A stretch of 64,000 bases of DNA, taken from contig NZ_JABBXA010000029.1 in assembly GCF_014161445.1 (NCBI RefSeq), positions 1 through 64,000 of the forward strand. Direction: 5' to 3'. The position numbers were made by a program, and so were the translations under genes. The notes beneath the pieces were generated by a model that was given only the letters and a program-made list of their open reading frames with translations, had not been told where the DNA came from and did not search any database. The first letter of the stretch is position 1; every line of letters begins with the position of its first letter. The stretch comes from Microbispora sp. H13382 (lineage in GTDB: Bacteria; Actinomycetota; Actinomycetes; Streptosporangiales; Streptosporangiaceae). Positions 52,493-60,058 of the stretch are shown one piece after another.

Positions 52493-53884
52493 TCAGCCGG
52501 CCGGCCTCCGCAGGGCGACGGCCGGCACGGGAATGGGCGGAAAGGGGTTGTCCGGCAGCAGGATCACGCGGCGCGGCCGGTCCGCCTGCCCCGCCGCGTC
52601 CAGGTGCAGCAGGGCCGCCCCGATCCCCGCCGCCCCCGTCAGGTAGCCGGTGTCGGCCGACACCTCGCCGGGGCGGTGCCGCCGGTACGCCTGGTACCAG
52701 CGGTATCCCCTGCCGTCGTAGCCGGTCGCCCGGCCGATCAGGTGGTCGGCGAGCCTGCGGGCGAACTCCAGGTGCTCCTGCTCCCCCGTCGCCGCCCACA
52801 ACCCCACGTACAGCTCGATGAGTCCCGCGGTGCCGCAGCACTGGCAGGCGACGTTCCACAGCCCCGCCGTCTGCCGGAAGGGCGCGCCGGACTCCCTGAC
52901 GCCCCTGGCCAGCCGCTTCACCCACTCCAGGTCGCCGCGGTCGCCGGTCACCCGATACAGCTCGTAGAACATGCGGGCGATCCCGGCGGACCCCGAGCAG
53001 TAGCCCAGGTGGTCGGTGACCAGCACCCCGCGCCCGGTCGCAACGCCCGCGGCCCGGACGAGGCCCGCGCCGCGGCGTGCCGCGTCGAGGAACGACTCCT
53101 CACCCGTCGCGCCGTAGAGGCGGGCGAGGAGGAACGCCGTCCCGGCCGTCCCGGCCAGGAAGCCGGGCGGGGCCGCCTCGGCGGGCAAGGCCGGGCACGC
53201 CGCGGGCCGCTCGCGGGGCGCGGTCAGCCGCGCGATCCGGCGTCCCGCCTCGATCGCCATCTCCTCGTAGGCCGGCACGCCGAGCGCCGCCGCGGCACGC
53301 AGCAGTCCCAGGACCACGCCGCCGTCGCCGCGCGGGGTGGGATCCCCCGACCAGCCGATCCCGCCGTCGTCCATCGCGCGGGCGCTCCGGACGATCCTGT
53401 CGGCGGCCGCGACCGCCGCGGCCTCGAACCGCTCCTCGCCGAGCACCCAGCCGGCCTCGGTCAGCGCGAGGACGACGCCGGCCAGGCCGTGATGGAGCGA
53501 CACGTCGGCCAGTCGCCGCCACGTCGCCGCGAGGTGACGGGCGCCCGCGCGGGCGTCCTCCAGGTAGGCCTCGTGCCCGGTGCCGGCGGCGAGCTCCAGG
53601 AAGAACAGCACGATCCCGGCCGCCCCGGAGTGAAGGGACGCGGAGTGAAGGGACGCGGAGTGAAGGGACGCGGAGTGAAGGGACGCGGAGTGAAGGGACG
53701 CGGAGTGGAGAGACGCGGGCCCGCCGGGCGCGGCCGGCCTGCCGTGCGGGTCGGGGTTGGCCCGCCATCGCCTACCGTGCTCGTCGTCGACGGCAGCCGT
53801 ACGGATCCACCGTCCCGCCATGATGGCGGCCGTCAGCGGGGTGTCTGCGCGCTCGCCGGAGGAGCGGGTCGGGTCCGGGCCCAT
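52493..53884 (-). CDS. LanC-like protein with CCG zinc motif and SLHSA repeats
   Basis: This 463-aa alpha/alpha-barrel protein is of the lanthionine synthetase C-like family. Helical repeats carry HHGLAGVVLAL, GFLAGTAGTAFLL, LGYCSGSAGIARMFY and ADTGYLTGAAGIGAALLHL. Zinc ligands would be Cys296 (GYCSG) and Cys349-Cys350 (CQCCGTAG), so the usual His of the CHG pair is Cys, as in the CCG type of some LanM enzymes. Residues about 58-87 are six SLHSA repeats. No lanthipeptide precursor or LanB is nearby. The position next to the sulfite oxidase and site D suggests a thiol-adding role rather than lantibiotic synthesis. ATG 53884 has no clear ribosome site. Confidence 0.85.
   Translation of the reverse strand: MGPDPTRSSGERADTPLTAAIMAGRWIRTAAVDDEHGRRWRANPDPHGRPAAPGGPASLHSASLHSASLHSASLHSASLHSASLHSGAAGIVLFFLELAAGTGHEAYLEDARAGARHLAATWRRLADVSLHHGLAGVVLALTEAGWVLGEERFEAAAVAAADRIVRSARAMDDGGIGWSGDPTPRGDGGVVLGLLRAAAALGVPAYEEMAIEAGRRIARLTAPRERPAACPALPAEAAPPGFLAGTAGTAFLLARLYGATGEESFLDAARRGAGLVRAAGVATGRGVLVTDHLGYCSGSAGIARMFYELYRVTGDRGDLEWVKRLARGVRESGAPFRQTAGLWNVACQCCGTAGLIELYVGLWAATGEQEHLEFARRLADHLIGRATGYDGRGYRWYQAYRRHRPGEVSADTGYLTGAAGIGAALLHLDAAGQADRPRRVILLPDNPFPPIPVPAVALRRPAG
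53627..53716. repeat. 15-bp tandem repeat in the LanC-like gene
   Basis: Six copies of GGAGTGAAGGGACGC (the sixth with two changes) occupy 53627-53716. On the coding strand each gives SLHSA, so length variation keeps the frame. Confidence 0.93.
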
Positions 53885-53896
53885 GGACAGCACTAT

Positions 53897-53918
53897 CCCA
53901 CAAAGCTGGTAGGTAATA
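53897..53918. promoter_or_regulatory. Site D of the sulfur-island motif
   Basis: GGTAGGTAATA at 53908-53918 matches the right half of site A; the left arm CCCACA (53897-53902) is degenerate. It lies between the divergent LanC-like gene and the small membrane protein/YeiH genes, inside the likely promoter of the former. Confidence 0.6.
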
Positions 53919-54025
53919 GCAACTATGTCGGCCCGGGATCTTTCCCTGCATTCCCTATTGACTTGATGGGTATTTTCGCCCCACAGTCGAGCCGAACACT
54001 CGCACTCCCGAGAAAGGCGTCCGGC

Positions 54026-54163
54026 GTGAGCGACGAACACCCCCCGACCGTCGGCGAGCACACCCGTGCCGCGATCAACGAGGACTGGGCCGCCACCATC
54101 GTCGGCCTCGTCCTCCTCGTACTGGTCATCACCGGCGTGATCCCGACGGGGCTGGTGCCGTGA
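54026..54163 (+). CDS. 45-aa single-span membrane peptide before YeiH
   Basis: This small frame encodes a charged N-terminus (VSDEHPPTVGEHTRAAINED) and one membrane helix (about residues 24-41, ATIVGLVLLVLVITGVI). GTG 54026 follows GAGAAAGG. Its TGA overlaps the YeiH start (TGATG at 54161-54165), so the two are translated together. It may be an accessory subunit of the transporter. No named family is recognised. Confidence 0.65.
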   Translation: MSDEHPPTVGEHTRAAINEDWAATIVGLVLLVLVITGVIPTGLVP

Positions 54164-55269
54164 TGAGCGGCGAGGCGGCCGTTCCCGCCGCGACGCGGGC
54201 CCCGGCGTGGCAGTGGCCCGCCCTGGGCGTCCTCGTCGTCCTCGCCCTCGCCGCGGGCACCAGGGCCCTGGAGAAGGGCGTGCCCGAGTGGTTCGCCGGC
54301 TCCGGCCTGGCCAAGGCGATCGAGTACCCCGTCTACGCGATCGCCCTCGGCCTGCTGGGCAACGCCGTGCTCACCGCGACCGGGCTGCGCGACCGCCTGT
54401 CGGCCGGCTTCCGCACGGAGTTCTTCATCAAAACCGGGCTCGTGCTCCTCGGAGCGTCGATCAACCTGAAGGTGATCGTCACCGCGGCCGGCCCCGCGAT
54501 CCTCCAGGGCATCGTGCTGATCAGCGCGGTGTTCCTGTTCACCTGGTGGCTCGGCGGCCGCCTCGGGCTCGACGACAGGCTGCGGGCGCTGCTGTCGGCC
54601 GCGGTGTCCATCTGCGGCGTCAGCGCCGCCATCGCGGCGGCGGGAGCCGTACAGGCCAGGCGCGAGCAGCTCGCCTACAGCGCGAGCCTGGTGATCGCGT
54701 TCGCCCTGCCGTCCATCTTCGTCCTCCCCGCGCTGGCCTCGGCTCTGGGCCTGAGCCCGGAGGTGGCGGGCGCCTGGATCGGCGGCAACATCGACACGAC
54801 GGCGGCGGTGACCGCGGCGGGCACTCTCGCGGGCGAGAACGCGCTGGCGGTGGCGACCATCGTCAAGGTCACCCAGAACGCCCTGATCGGCGTCGTGGTG
54901 GTCGCGCTGACCGCGTGGTTCGCCTTCCGGATCGAGCGCCGCCCCGGCGCCGAGCGGCCGGGCGCGGGCGAGCTGTGGCGGCGGTTCCCGAAGTTCGTGC
55001 TCGGCTTCGTGGCGGCCTCGGTGCTGGCCACCTGGTATCTGTCCACCGCCGGCGCGGCCGAGGGCAAGGCGGTCATCGGCGTCGCCAACGACCTGCGCAC
55101 CTGGTTCCTCATCCTGGCCTTCGTCAGCATCGGCCTGGAGTTCAGGGTGGCCTCGCTCAGGGAGGCCGGCTGGCGTCCGGTCGCCGTCTTCGCCGCCGCC
55201 ACCGTGGCCAACGTCCTGCTGGCCCTGGGACTCGCCACGCTCCTGTTCAGCGGCTTCACCGTCGCCTGA
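54163..55269 (+). CDS. yeiH: YeiH-type putative sulfate exporter
   Basis: This 368-aa integral membrane protein of the UPF0324 family (PF03601) has about ten spans. Family blocks are EFFIKTGLVLLGASINLKVI, LLSAAVSICGVSAAIAAAGAVQAR, AWIGGNIDTTAAVTAAG and KVTQNALIGVVVVALTA. Relatives sit in taurine and cysteate degradation clusters and are proposed to export sulfate or sulfite. ATG 54163 overlaps the stop of the small membrane peptide. In this island it would remove excess sulfur anion. Confidence 0.88.
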   Translation: MSGEAAVPAATRAPAWQWPALGVLVVLALAAGTRALEKGVPEWFAGSGLAKAIEYPVYAIALGLLGNAVLTATGLRDRLSAGFRTEFFIKTGLVLLGASINLKVIVTAAGPAILQGIVLISAVFLFTWWLGGRLGLDDRLRALLSAAVSICGVSAAIAAAGAVQARREQLAYSASLVIAFALPSIFVLPALASALGLSPEVAGAWIGGNIDTTAAVTAAGTLAGENALAVATIVKVTQNALIGVVVVALTAWFAFRIERRPGAERPGAGELWRRFPKFVLGFVAASVLATWYLSTAGAAEGKAVIGVANDLRTWFLILAFVSIGLEFRVASLREAGWRPVAVFAAATVANVLLALGLATLLFSGFTVA

Positions 55270-55273
55270 GCGG

Positions 55274-55313
55274 CACCACCCGAAGCACCACCCGAAGCAC
55301 CACCTGAAGCACC
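55274..55313. repeat. 12-bp tandem repeat after YeiH gene
   Basis: Three copies of CACCACCYGAAG (55274-55309) and four more matching bases lie just after the YeiH stop, between convergent genes. No hairpin is visible here. Confidence 0.8.
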
Positions 55314-55344
55314 GGGGACGAGCCGGCCGGCCCGGCGGAACCCG

Positions 55345-55563
55345 TCAGCGTCGCCGCAGCCAGGGACGCCACCGGGCTCCGGCCTCGTCCTCGTCCTCCT
55401 CCGGCGCGGCGTCGTCGTCCGGCAGGTCGTACCAGTGCGTGTCGCCCGGGAAGGGGTCGCGCGGCACGCCGGGCGCCTCGGCGGCGTCCGCCACGGCGGA
55501 CGGCCGGGCACCGCCGTCCGGAAGGGCGCCGCCGGACGACGGAGCCGGGCGCAGATCGGTCAC
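55345..55563 (-). CDS. 72-aa acidic protein, function unknown
   Basis: This short protein begins VTDLRPAPSSGG and has a central HWYDLPDDDAAPEEDEDEAG stretch and an Arg/Trp-rich end. GTG 55563 follows GGAAGGG. It has its own copy of the repeated promoter element (site E), which argues that it is a real member of the sulfur-island regulon. No family is recognised. Confidence 0.6.
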   Translation of the reverse strand: MTDLRPAPSSGGALPDGGARPSAVADAAEAPGVPRDPFPGDTHWYDLPDDDAAPEEDEDEAGARWRPWLRRR

Positions 55564-55579
55564 GGCGATGCCCTTCCGT

Positions 55580-55590
55580 TATTTCCTACT
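55580..55590 (-). promoter_or_regulatory. Site E of the sulfur-island motif
   Basis: On the minus strand AGTAGGAAATA (55590-55580) lies 17 bp upstream of the 72-aa gene. Only the right half of the palindrome is conserved. Confidence 0.6.
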
Positions 55591-55653
55591 AACTCGCCCT
55601 GGAATGTACCACGCCGCCGACCGTCCTCCCGGGGCGGTATCCCCTCCGTGGCG

Positions 55654-58419
55654 TCAGACGCCGGCGGGCATCGTCACCGTGGCCGTGACGGCCGTGCCGG
55701 CGCGCGCGGCGTCCAGCGCCCTGCGGGCGTAGGCGCGGACGTCGGCGTCGGAGTCGCCGAGAGCGCCGTGCAGGGCCGCGGCCACCTCGGCCCGCACCGC
55801 CCACGCGGACAGCGAGAGCACCGCGGCCTTGCGCACGTCGAGATGGGGGTCGGCCAGCGCCGCCACCAGCGGTTCCACCGCCAGGGCCGGATCGGCGGCG
55901 GCGAGTCCGCGCGCCGCGCCCACCCGCACCTGCCAGGCCGGATCGGCGAGAGCGCGTACGGCCGTCTCCGCGAAGACCGGCTCCCCCTGGAGAGCCCGGC
56001 CGAGCCCGGCGGACGCCTCCAGGGCCGCCGCCCGGACGAGCGGATCGGCGTCGGCGGCGAGCCGCGCGACGGCGGGGGCGCCGTCGGCCAGGCCGATGAC
56101 ACCGAGCCCTCTGGCCGCCCAGACGCGTACCTCGCGGTCCTCGTCGCCGGCCGCGAGCGCCACCCGCGCCGGGTCGTCGAGCGCGACCAGGCCCCTGACC
56201 GCCTCGATCCGCACCCGGGTGTCGGCGTCGGCGAGCGCCGCCTCGAACAACGCGGCGTCACCGAGGCGCAGCGCCCGCAGGACGTCCAGAACGGCCGCGC
56301 GAACGATCGGGTCCCCCGCTCCGCCCCGGCCCGCTTCCGTGTAGCCGGCGACGGCGCGGAGCGACGCCCCGAACCCGGCGGTCGCGGGCAGCACCTCCAC
56401 GAGCTCCCGCAGGCCGGTCGCGGCGGCGCGCCGTACCGTGCCGTGCGAATCGGCGAGGGCCCGGGCCAGCGCGGTCTCCACACCCCGGGGCGCGGTCTCG
56501 GTCAGCGTCGCGACGGCCGCCCTGCGGACCTTGGGATCGGCGTCCTCCAGGTAGGGGGTGATCTGGTCCAGCGCCGGCTCGCCGTCGGCGAGCCGCAGGA
56601 GTTCGAGGATGCGCGGCGAGCGTCCGATCGCCTCCACCGCGAGCCGCCCGCCCGCCCTGCGCCGCGCCGGGCCCGCCGGGCCGTACGTCCCGACCAGGAC
56701 GGGCTCGGCCGGGCGGGGGGCGAAGCCCTCGACGGGCACGAGGTACGGCTCGACCGGGCGCTTGACGAACTCCATCGCCCCGTCGGCGTTCTTGCGCAGG
56801 TTGAGGTGGTAGAGCCACTCGTCGTCGTCCCGCTCGGGCAGGTCGGCGCGCTCGTGGTAGAGGCCCCACCTGCTCTCCGTGCGGACCAGCGAGGACCTGG
56901 CGGCCATCTCCGCGCAGTCCCTGATGAACGTGACCTCGGCGCAGCGCATCAGCTCGTGCGGGGTCCTCGCGCCCATGGCGGCGATCTCCTCACGCATCCG
57001 CTCGAACGTCTCCAGGGCGATGTCCAGCTTCCTGGCGGTCTTCGGCGGGGCGACGTAGTCGTTGACGAACCGGCGTAGTTTGTATTCGACCTGCTGCTGC
57101 GGCGGGCCGTCCGGGTTGCGCAGCGGGCGATAGATCAGCTCGTGCGCCGCAAGGATTTGGTCCTCCGGCAGGCTGCCGGCCGTACGGTGGTGCTCGGCGG
57201 CGTGGGCCCCGGCGAGGTCCCCGAAGACGAACGCCCCGATCATGTAGTTGTGCGGCACGCAGGCCAGGTCGCCCGCGGCGTACAGGCCGGGGACGGTGGT
57301 GGCGCCGTTTTCATCCACCCAGACGCCCGAGGCCGAGTGGCCGCCGCACAATCCGATCTCGGAGATGTGCATCTCGACGTCGTGGGTCCGGTAGTCGTGC
57401 CCGCGTCCCGCGTGGAAGGTGCCCCGGGTGGGGCGCTCGGTGGTGTGCAGGATGTTCTCGAGCGCGGTGAGCGTCTCGTCGGGCAGGTGGCTGGTCTTGA
57501 GGTAGATCGGGCCGCGGGCCGACCCGATCTCCCTCGCCACCTCGGCCATCATCTGGCCCGACCAGTAGTCGCAGTCGACGAACCGCTCCCCCTCGGCGTT
57601 GACCTGGTAACCCCCGAACGGATTGGCGACGTACGCGCAGGCGGGGCCGTTGTAGTCCTTGATCAGCGGGTTGATCTGGAAGCACTCGATGCCGCTGAGC
57701 TCCGCGCCCGCGTGGTAGGCCATCGCGTACCCGTCCCCGGCGTTGGTCGGGTTCTCGTACGTGCCGTACAGGTAGCCGCTGGCGGGCAGGCCGAGCCGTC
57801 CGCACGCGCCGGTGGCGAGGATCACGGCGCCGGCGGCGACCGTGACGAAGCGGCCCGATCGGGTGTCGAAGCCGGCGACGCCGACGGCCCGGCCCCCGCT
57901 CGTCAGCACACGGACCGGCATCACCCGGTTCTCGATGCGCACCTTCTCGCGGATGTCGCGGCGGCGCAGCACGCGGTAGAGGACCTTCTTGACGTCCTTG
58001 CCCTCCGGCATGGGCAGGACGTAGCTGCCCGACCGGTGGACCCGGCGCACCGCGTACTCGCCGTGCTCGTCCTTCTCGAACTTCACGCCGTAGCGTTCCA
58101 GCCGCCGCACCATGTCGTAGCCGCGTGTGGCCGTCTGGTGGACCGTGCGCTGGTTGACCACTCCGTCGTTGGCCCTGGTGATCTCGGCGACGTAGTCCTC
58201 GGGGGTGGCCCTGCCGGGGATGACCGCGTTGTTCACGCCGTCCATGCCCATCGCCAGCGCGCCGCTGTGCCGCACGTGCGCCTTTTCCAGCAGGATCACG
58301 TCGGCGCCGCGCTCGGCGGCGGTGATCGCGGCCATGGTCCCGGCGGTGCCGCCGCCGACCACCAGGACCTCGCATTCCAGATGCGTACGGTCCGCGGGGG
58401 AAGGGATGTCCACTTTCAC
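55654..58419 (-). CDS. AprA-like flavoprotein fused to HEAT repeats
   Basis: In this 921-aa protein, residues 14-570 are a fumarate-reductase/APS-reductase flavoprotein: VLVVGGGTAGTMAAITAAERGADVILLEKA, GMDGVNNAVIPGRATPEDYV, CGRLGLPASGYLYGTYENPTNAGDGYAMAYHAGAELSG in consecutive blocks, and GLYAAGDLACVPHNYMIGAFVFGDLAG. Residues about 590-905 are PBS/HEAT repeats (DADPKVRRAAVATL, DSHGTVRRAAATGL, DADTRVRIEAVRGL). A ferredoxin-like electron partner and an ABC importer are in the same operon. Genuine AprA reduces or oxidises adenylyl sulfate. Here the HEAT part and the importer point to an organosulfur or sulfonate substrate; the reaction is unproven. GTG 58419 overlaps the ATPase stop. Confidence 0.88.
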   Translation of the reverse strand: MKVDIPSPADRTHLECEVLVVGGGTAGTMAAITAAERGADVILLEKAHVRHSGALAMGMDGVNNAVIPGRATPEDYVAEITRANDGVVNQRTVHQTATRGYDMVRRLERYGVKFEKDEHGEYAVRRVHRSGSYVLPMPEGKDVKKVLYRVLRRRDIREKVRIENRVMPVRVLTSGGRAVGVAGFDTRSGRFVTVAAGAVILATGACGRLGLPASGYLYGTYENPTNAGDGYAMAYHAGAELSGIECFQINPLIKDYNGPACAYVANPFGGYQVNAEGERFVDCDYWSGQMMAEVAREIGSARGPIYLKTSHLPDETLTALENILHTTERPTRGTFHAGRGHDYRTHDVEMHISEIGLCGGHSASGVWVDENGATTVPGLYAAGDLACVPHNYMIGAFVFGDLAGAHAAEHHRTAGSLPEDQILAAHELIYRPLRNPDGPPQQQVEYKLRRFVNDYVAPPKTARKLDIALETFERMREEIAAMGARTPHELMRCAEVTFIRDCAEMAARSSLVRTESRWGLYHERADLPERDDDEWLYHLNLRKNADGAMEFVKRPVEPYLVPVEGFAPRPAEPVLVGTYGPAGPARRRAGGRLAVEAIGRSPRILELLRLADGEPALDQITPYLEDADPKVRRAAVATLTETAPRGVETALARALADSHGTVRRAAATGLRELVEVLPATAGFGASLRAVAGYTEAGRGGAGDPIVRAAVLDVLRALRLGDAALFEAALADADTRVRIEAVRGLVALDDPARVALAAGDEDREVRVWAARGLGVIGLADGAPAVARLAADADPLVRAAALEASAGLGRALQGEPVFAETAVRALADPAWQVRVGAARGLAAADPALAVEPLVAALADPHLDVRKAAVLSLSAWAVRAEVAAALHGALGDSDADVRAYARRALDAARAGTAVTATVTMPAGV

Positions 58420-59189
58420 AGCTCCTCGATGATGTGGGCGCGCAGTTCGGCGCGGTCGACGTCGGGGGTGCGCGGCTCCGGCACGCGCAGGATGGTCGCG
58501 ATGCCGCCGTGTCCGCCGCTGTGTCCGCCGCGATGTCCGAGCACGACGACCCTGTCCGCGAGCAGCAGCGCCTCGTCCACGTCGTGGGTGACGAAGACGA
58601 CCGTGGCGAGGGTGTCGCGGAGCACGTCCAGCAGCAGGCGCTGCATCTCACCCCGGGTCTGCGCGTCCAGCGCGCCGAAGGGCTCGTCCATGAGCACGGC
58701 GCGCGGCGCGCCCGCCAGGGACCTGGCGAGCTGCACGCGCTGCCGCATGCCTCCGGACAGCTCCCGGGGCAGCCGGTCCTCGCAGCCGGCGAGGCCGACG
58801 CGGGCGATCCAGCTCTCGGCGGCCGCCCTGCGCTCCCTCCTCGGCACGCCGCGGATGCGAAGCGGCAGCTCGACGTTGCGCCGGACCGTGCGCCAGGGCA
58901 GCAACGCGTCGTCCTGGAAGACCATCGCCCGGCCGGGCGACGGCCCGGTGACCGGCACGCCCTGGGCCAGGACCCGGCCGGCCCGCGGCGCCAGCAGCCC
59001 CGCGATCGCCCGCAGGACGGTGGACTTGCCCGATCCGGACGGACCGACGATCACCAGGACCTCGCCGGGGGCGATGTCGAGGTGCAGGCCGTCCAGCACG
59101 GCGTGCCGCCCGTAGCCGAGCGACACGCCCTCCAGCCGGATGGCGAGCCCGGCGTCCGCGCGTGCGGTCTCCATGGCGGGAGCGCTCAT
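58416..59189 (-). CDS. Sulfonate/nitrate/taurine-type ABC ATPase
   Basis: This 257-aa SsuB/TauB-like ATPase has Walker A GPSGSGKST, Q-loop MVFQDDALLPWRTV, signature LSGGMRQRVQLARSL, Walker B AVLMDEPFGALDAQTR and H-loop FVTHDVDEALLLAD. ATG 59189 overlaps the permease stop. It is part of the importer in the GntR-AprA operon. Confidence 0.92.
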   Translation of the reverse strand: MSAPAMETARADAGLAIRLEGVSLGYGRHAVLDGLHLDIAPGEVLVIVGPSGSGKSTVLRAIAGLLAPRAGRVLAQGVPVTGPSPGRAMVFQDDALLPWRTVRRNVELPLRIRGVPRRERRAAAESWIARVGLAGCEDRLPRELSGGMRQRVQLARSLAGAPRAVLMDEPFGALDAQTRGEMQRLLLDVLRDTLATVVFVTHDVDEALLLADRVVVLGHRGGHSGGHGGIATILRVPEPRTPDVDRAELRAHIIEEL

Positions 59190-60058
59190 CGGGCGGTCCC
59201 TTCCCCGCGCGGCAGCCACCGGGTGAGGCGCCGGCCGAGCAGTTCGACGGAGGCCGAGGTGACCCAGCCGAGCACGCCGATCGACGCCATGCCGACGAGC
59301 ACCGCCGGGTAGTCGACCACGGTGTAGGCGTGCCAGGTCCGGTAGCCCACGCCGAACTCCCCGGAGATCATCTCGGCGGAGATCACGCATATCCAGGCGA
59401 CGCCCATGCCGACCGACAGGCCGCCGAAGACGCCCGGCAGCGTGCCCGGGAGGACGACGTTCCACAGCACGTGCGCGCGCCCGCCGCCCATGGTGCGGAC
59501 CGCGTCCTCCCACAGCGTCGGCAGCGCGCGTACGGCGTGCCGCGTGCTCACCATGATCGGGAAGAACGCCGCGGCGAACGTGATGAACACGATGCCCTGC
59601 TCGTCGGTGGGGAACACCAGGATCGCGATCGGGACGAGGGCGATCGCCGGGATCGGCCGGACGACCTCGACGGACGGCAGCAGCACGTCGCCGATCCACC
59701 GGGACCGCGCGACCAGGACGCCCAGGGCGATGCCGGCGACGGCCGCCAGCGCGAACCCGGTGAGGATGCGGATCATGCTCTGGGCCAGGTCGAGGTAGTA
59801 GATCCGGGTGCCCAGCTGCCGGCCGAACTCCGCCGCGACCTCGGCGGGCGAGGGCAGCCGGTCGAACCGCAGTCCGACGCGGGCGTCCACGGTCGTCAGC
59901 CACTGCCACAGCGCGACGACGATCGCCAGGGAGCCGAGCCTGACCGCCCACGCGCGCAGGCCGGCCGCCGTTCTCGTCCGGGCCGTCCGCACCGCCGGGG
60001 CGTCCGGGGTTCCGGCGGCGGCGGGGGCGAGCGTCGCGTCCAAGGCCGGAGTGCTCAT
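59186..60058 (-). CDS. Sulfonate/nitrate/taurine-type ABC permease
   Basis: This 290-aa SsuC/TauC-like permease has an N-terminal hydrophilic stretch and about six spans. Family text is VRPIPAIALVPIAILVF, WEDAVRTMGGGRAHVLWNVVLPGTLPGVFGGL (the EAA-loop) and GVGYRTWHAYTVVDYPAVLVGM. ATG 60058 overlaps the stop of the binding-protein gene. Confidence 0.92.
   Translation of the reverse strand: MSTPALDATLAPAAAGTPDAPAVRTARTRTAAGLRAWAVRLGSLAIVVALWQWLTTVDARVGLRFDRLPSPAEVAAEFGRQLGTRIYYLDLAQSMIRILTGFALAAVAGIALGVLVARSRWIGDVLLPSVEVVRPIPAIALVPIAILVFPTDEQGIVFITFAAAFFPIMVSTRHAVRALPTLWEDAVRTMGGGRAHVLWNVVLPGTLPGVFGGLSVGMGVAWICVISAEMISGEFGVGYRTWHAYTVVDYPAVLVGMASIGVLGWVTSASVELLGRRLTRWLPRGEGTAR

Noticed and set aside
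53627..53716. CRISPR-like array
   Set aside because: The units are contiguous 15-bp tandem copies in a coding frame, without spacers.
52493..53884. A class I lantibiotic gene cluster
   Set aside because: No LanB/LanM dehydratase, precursor peptide or LanT is near; the neighbours are sulfur-related enzymes.
50255..54163. A 1302-aa plus-strand open frame across the molybdoenzyme and LanC-like genes
   Set aside because: Low-complexity shadow of the opposite-strand genes; only its last 45 codons, from GTG 54026, look real.
55654..58419. Succinate dehydrogenase or fumarate reductase subunit
   Set aside because: There is no membrane anchor or iron-sulfur subunit of that type, and the sulfonate-type importer and HEAT repeats do not fit respiration.
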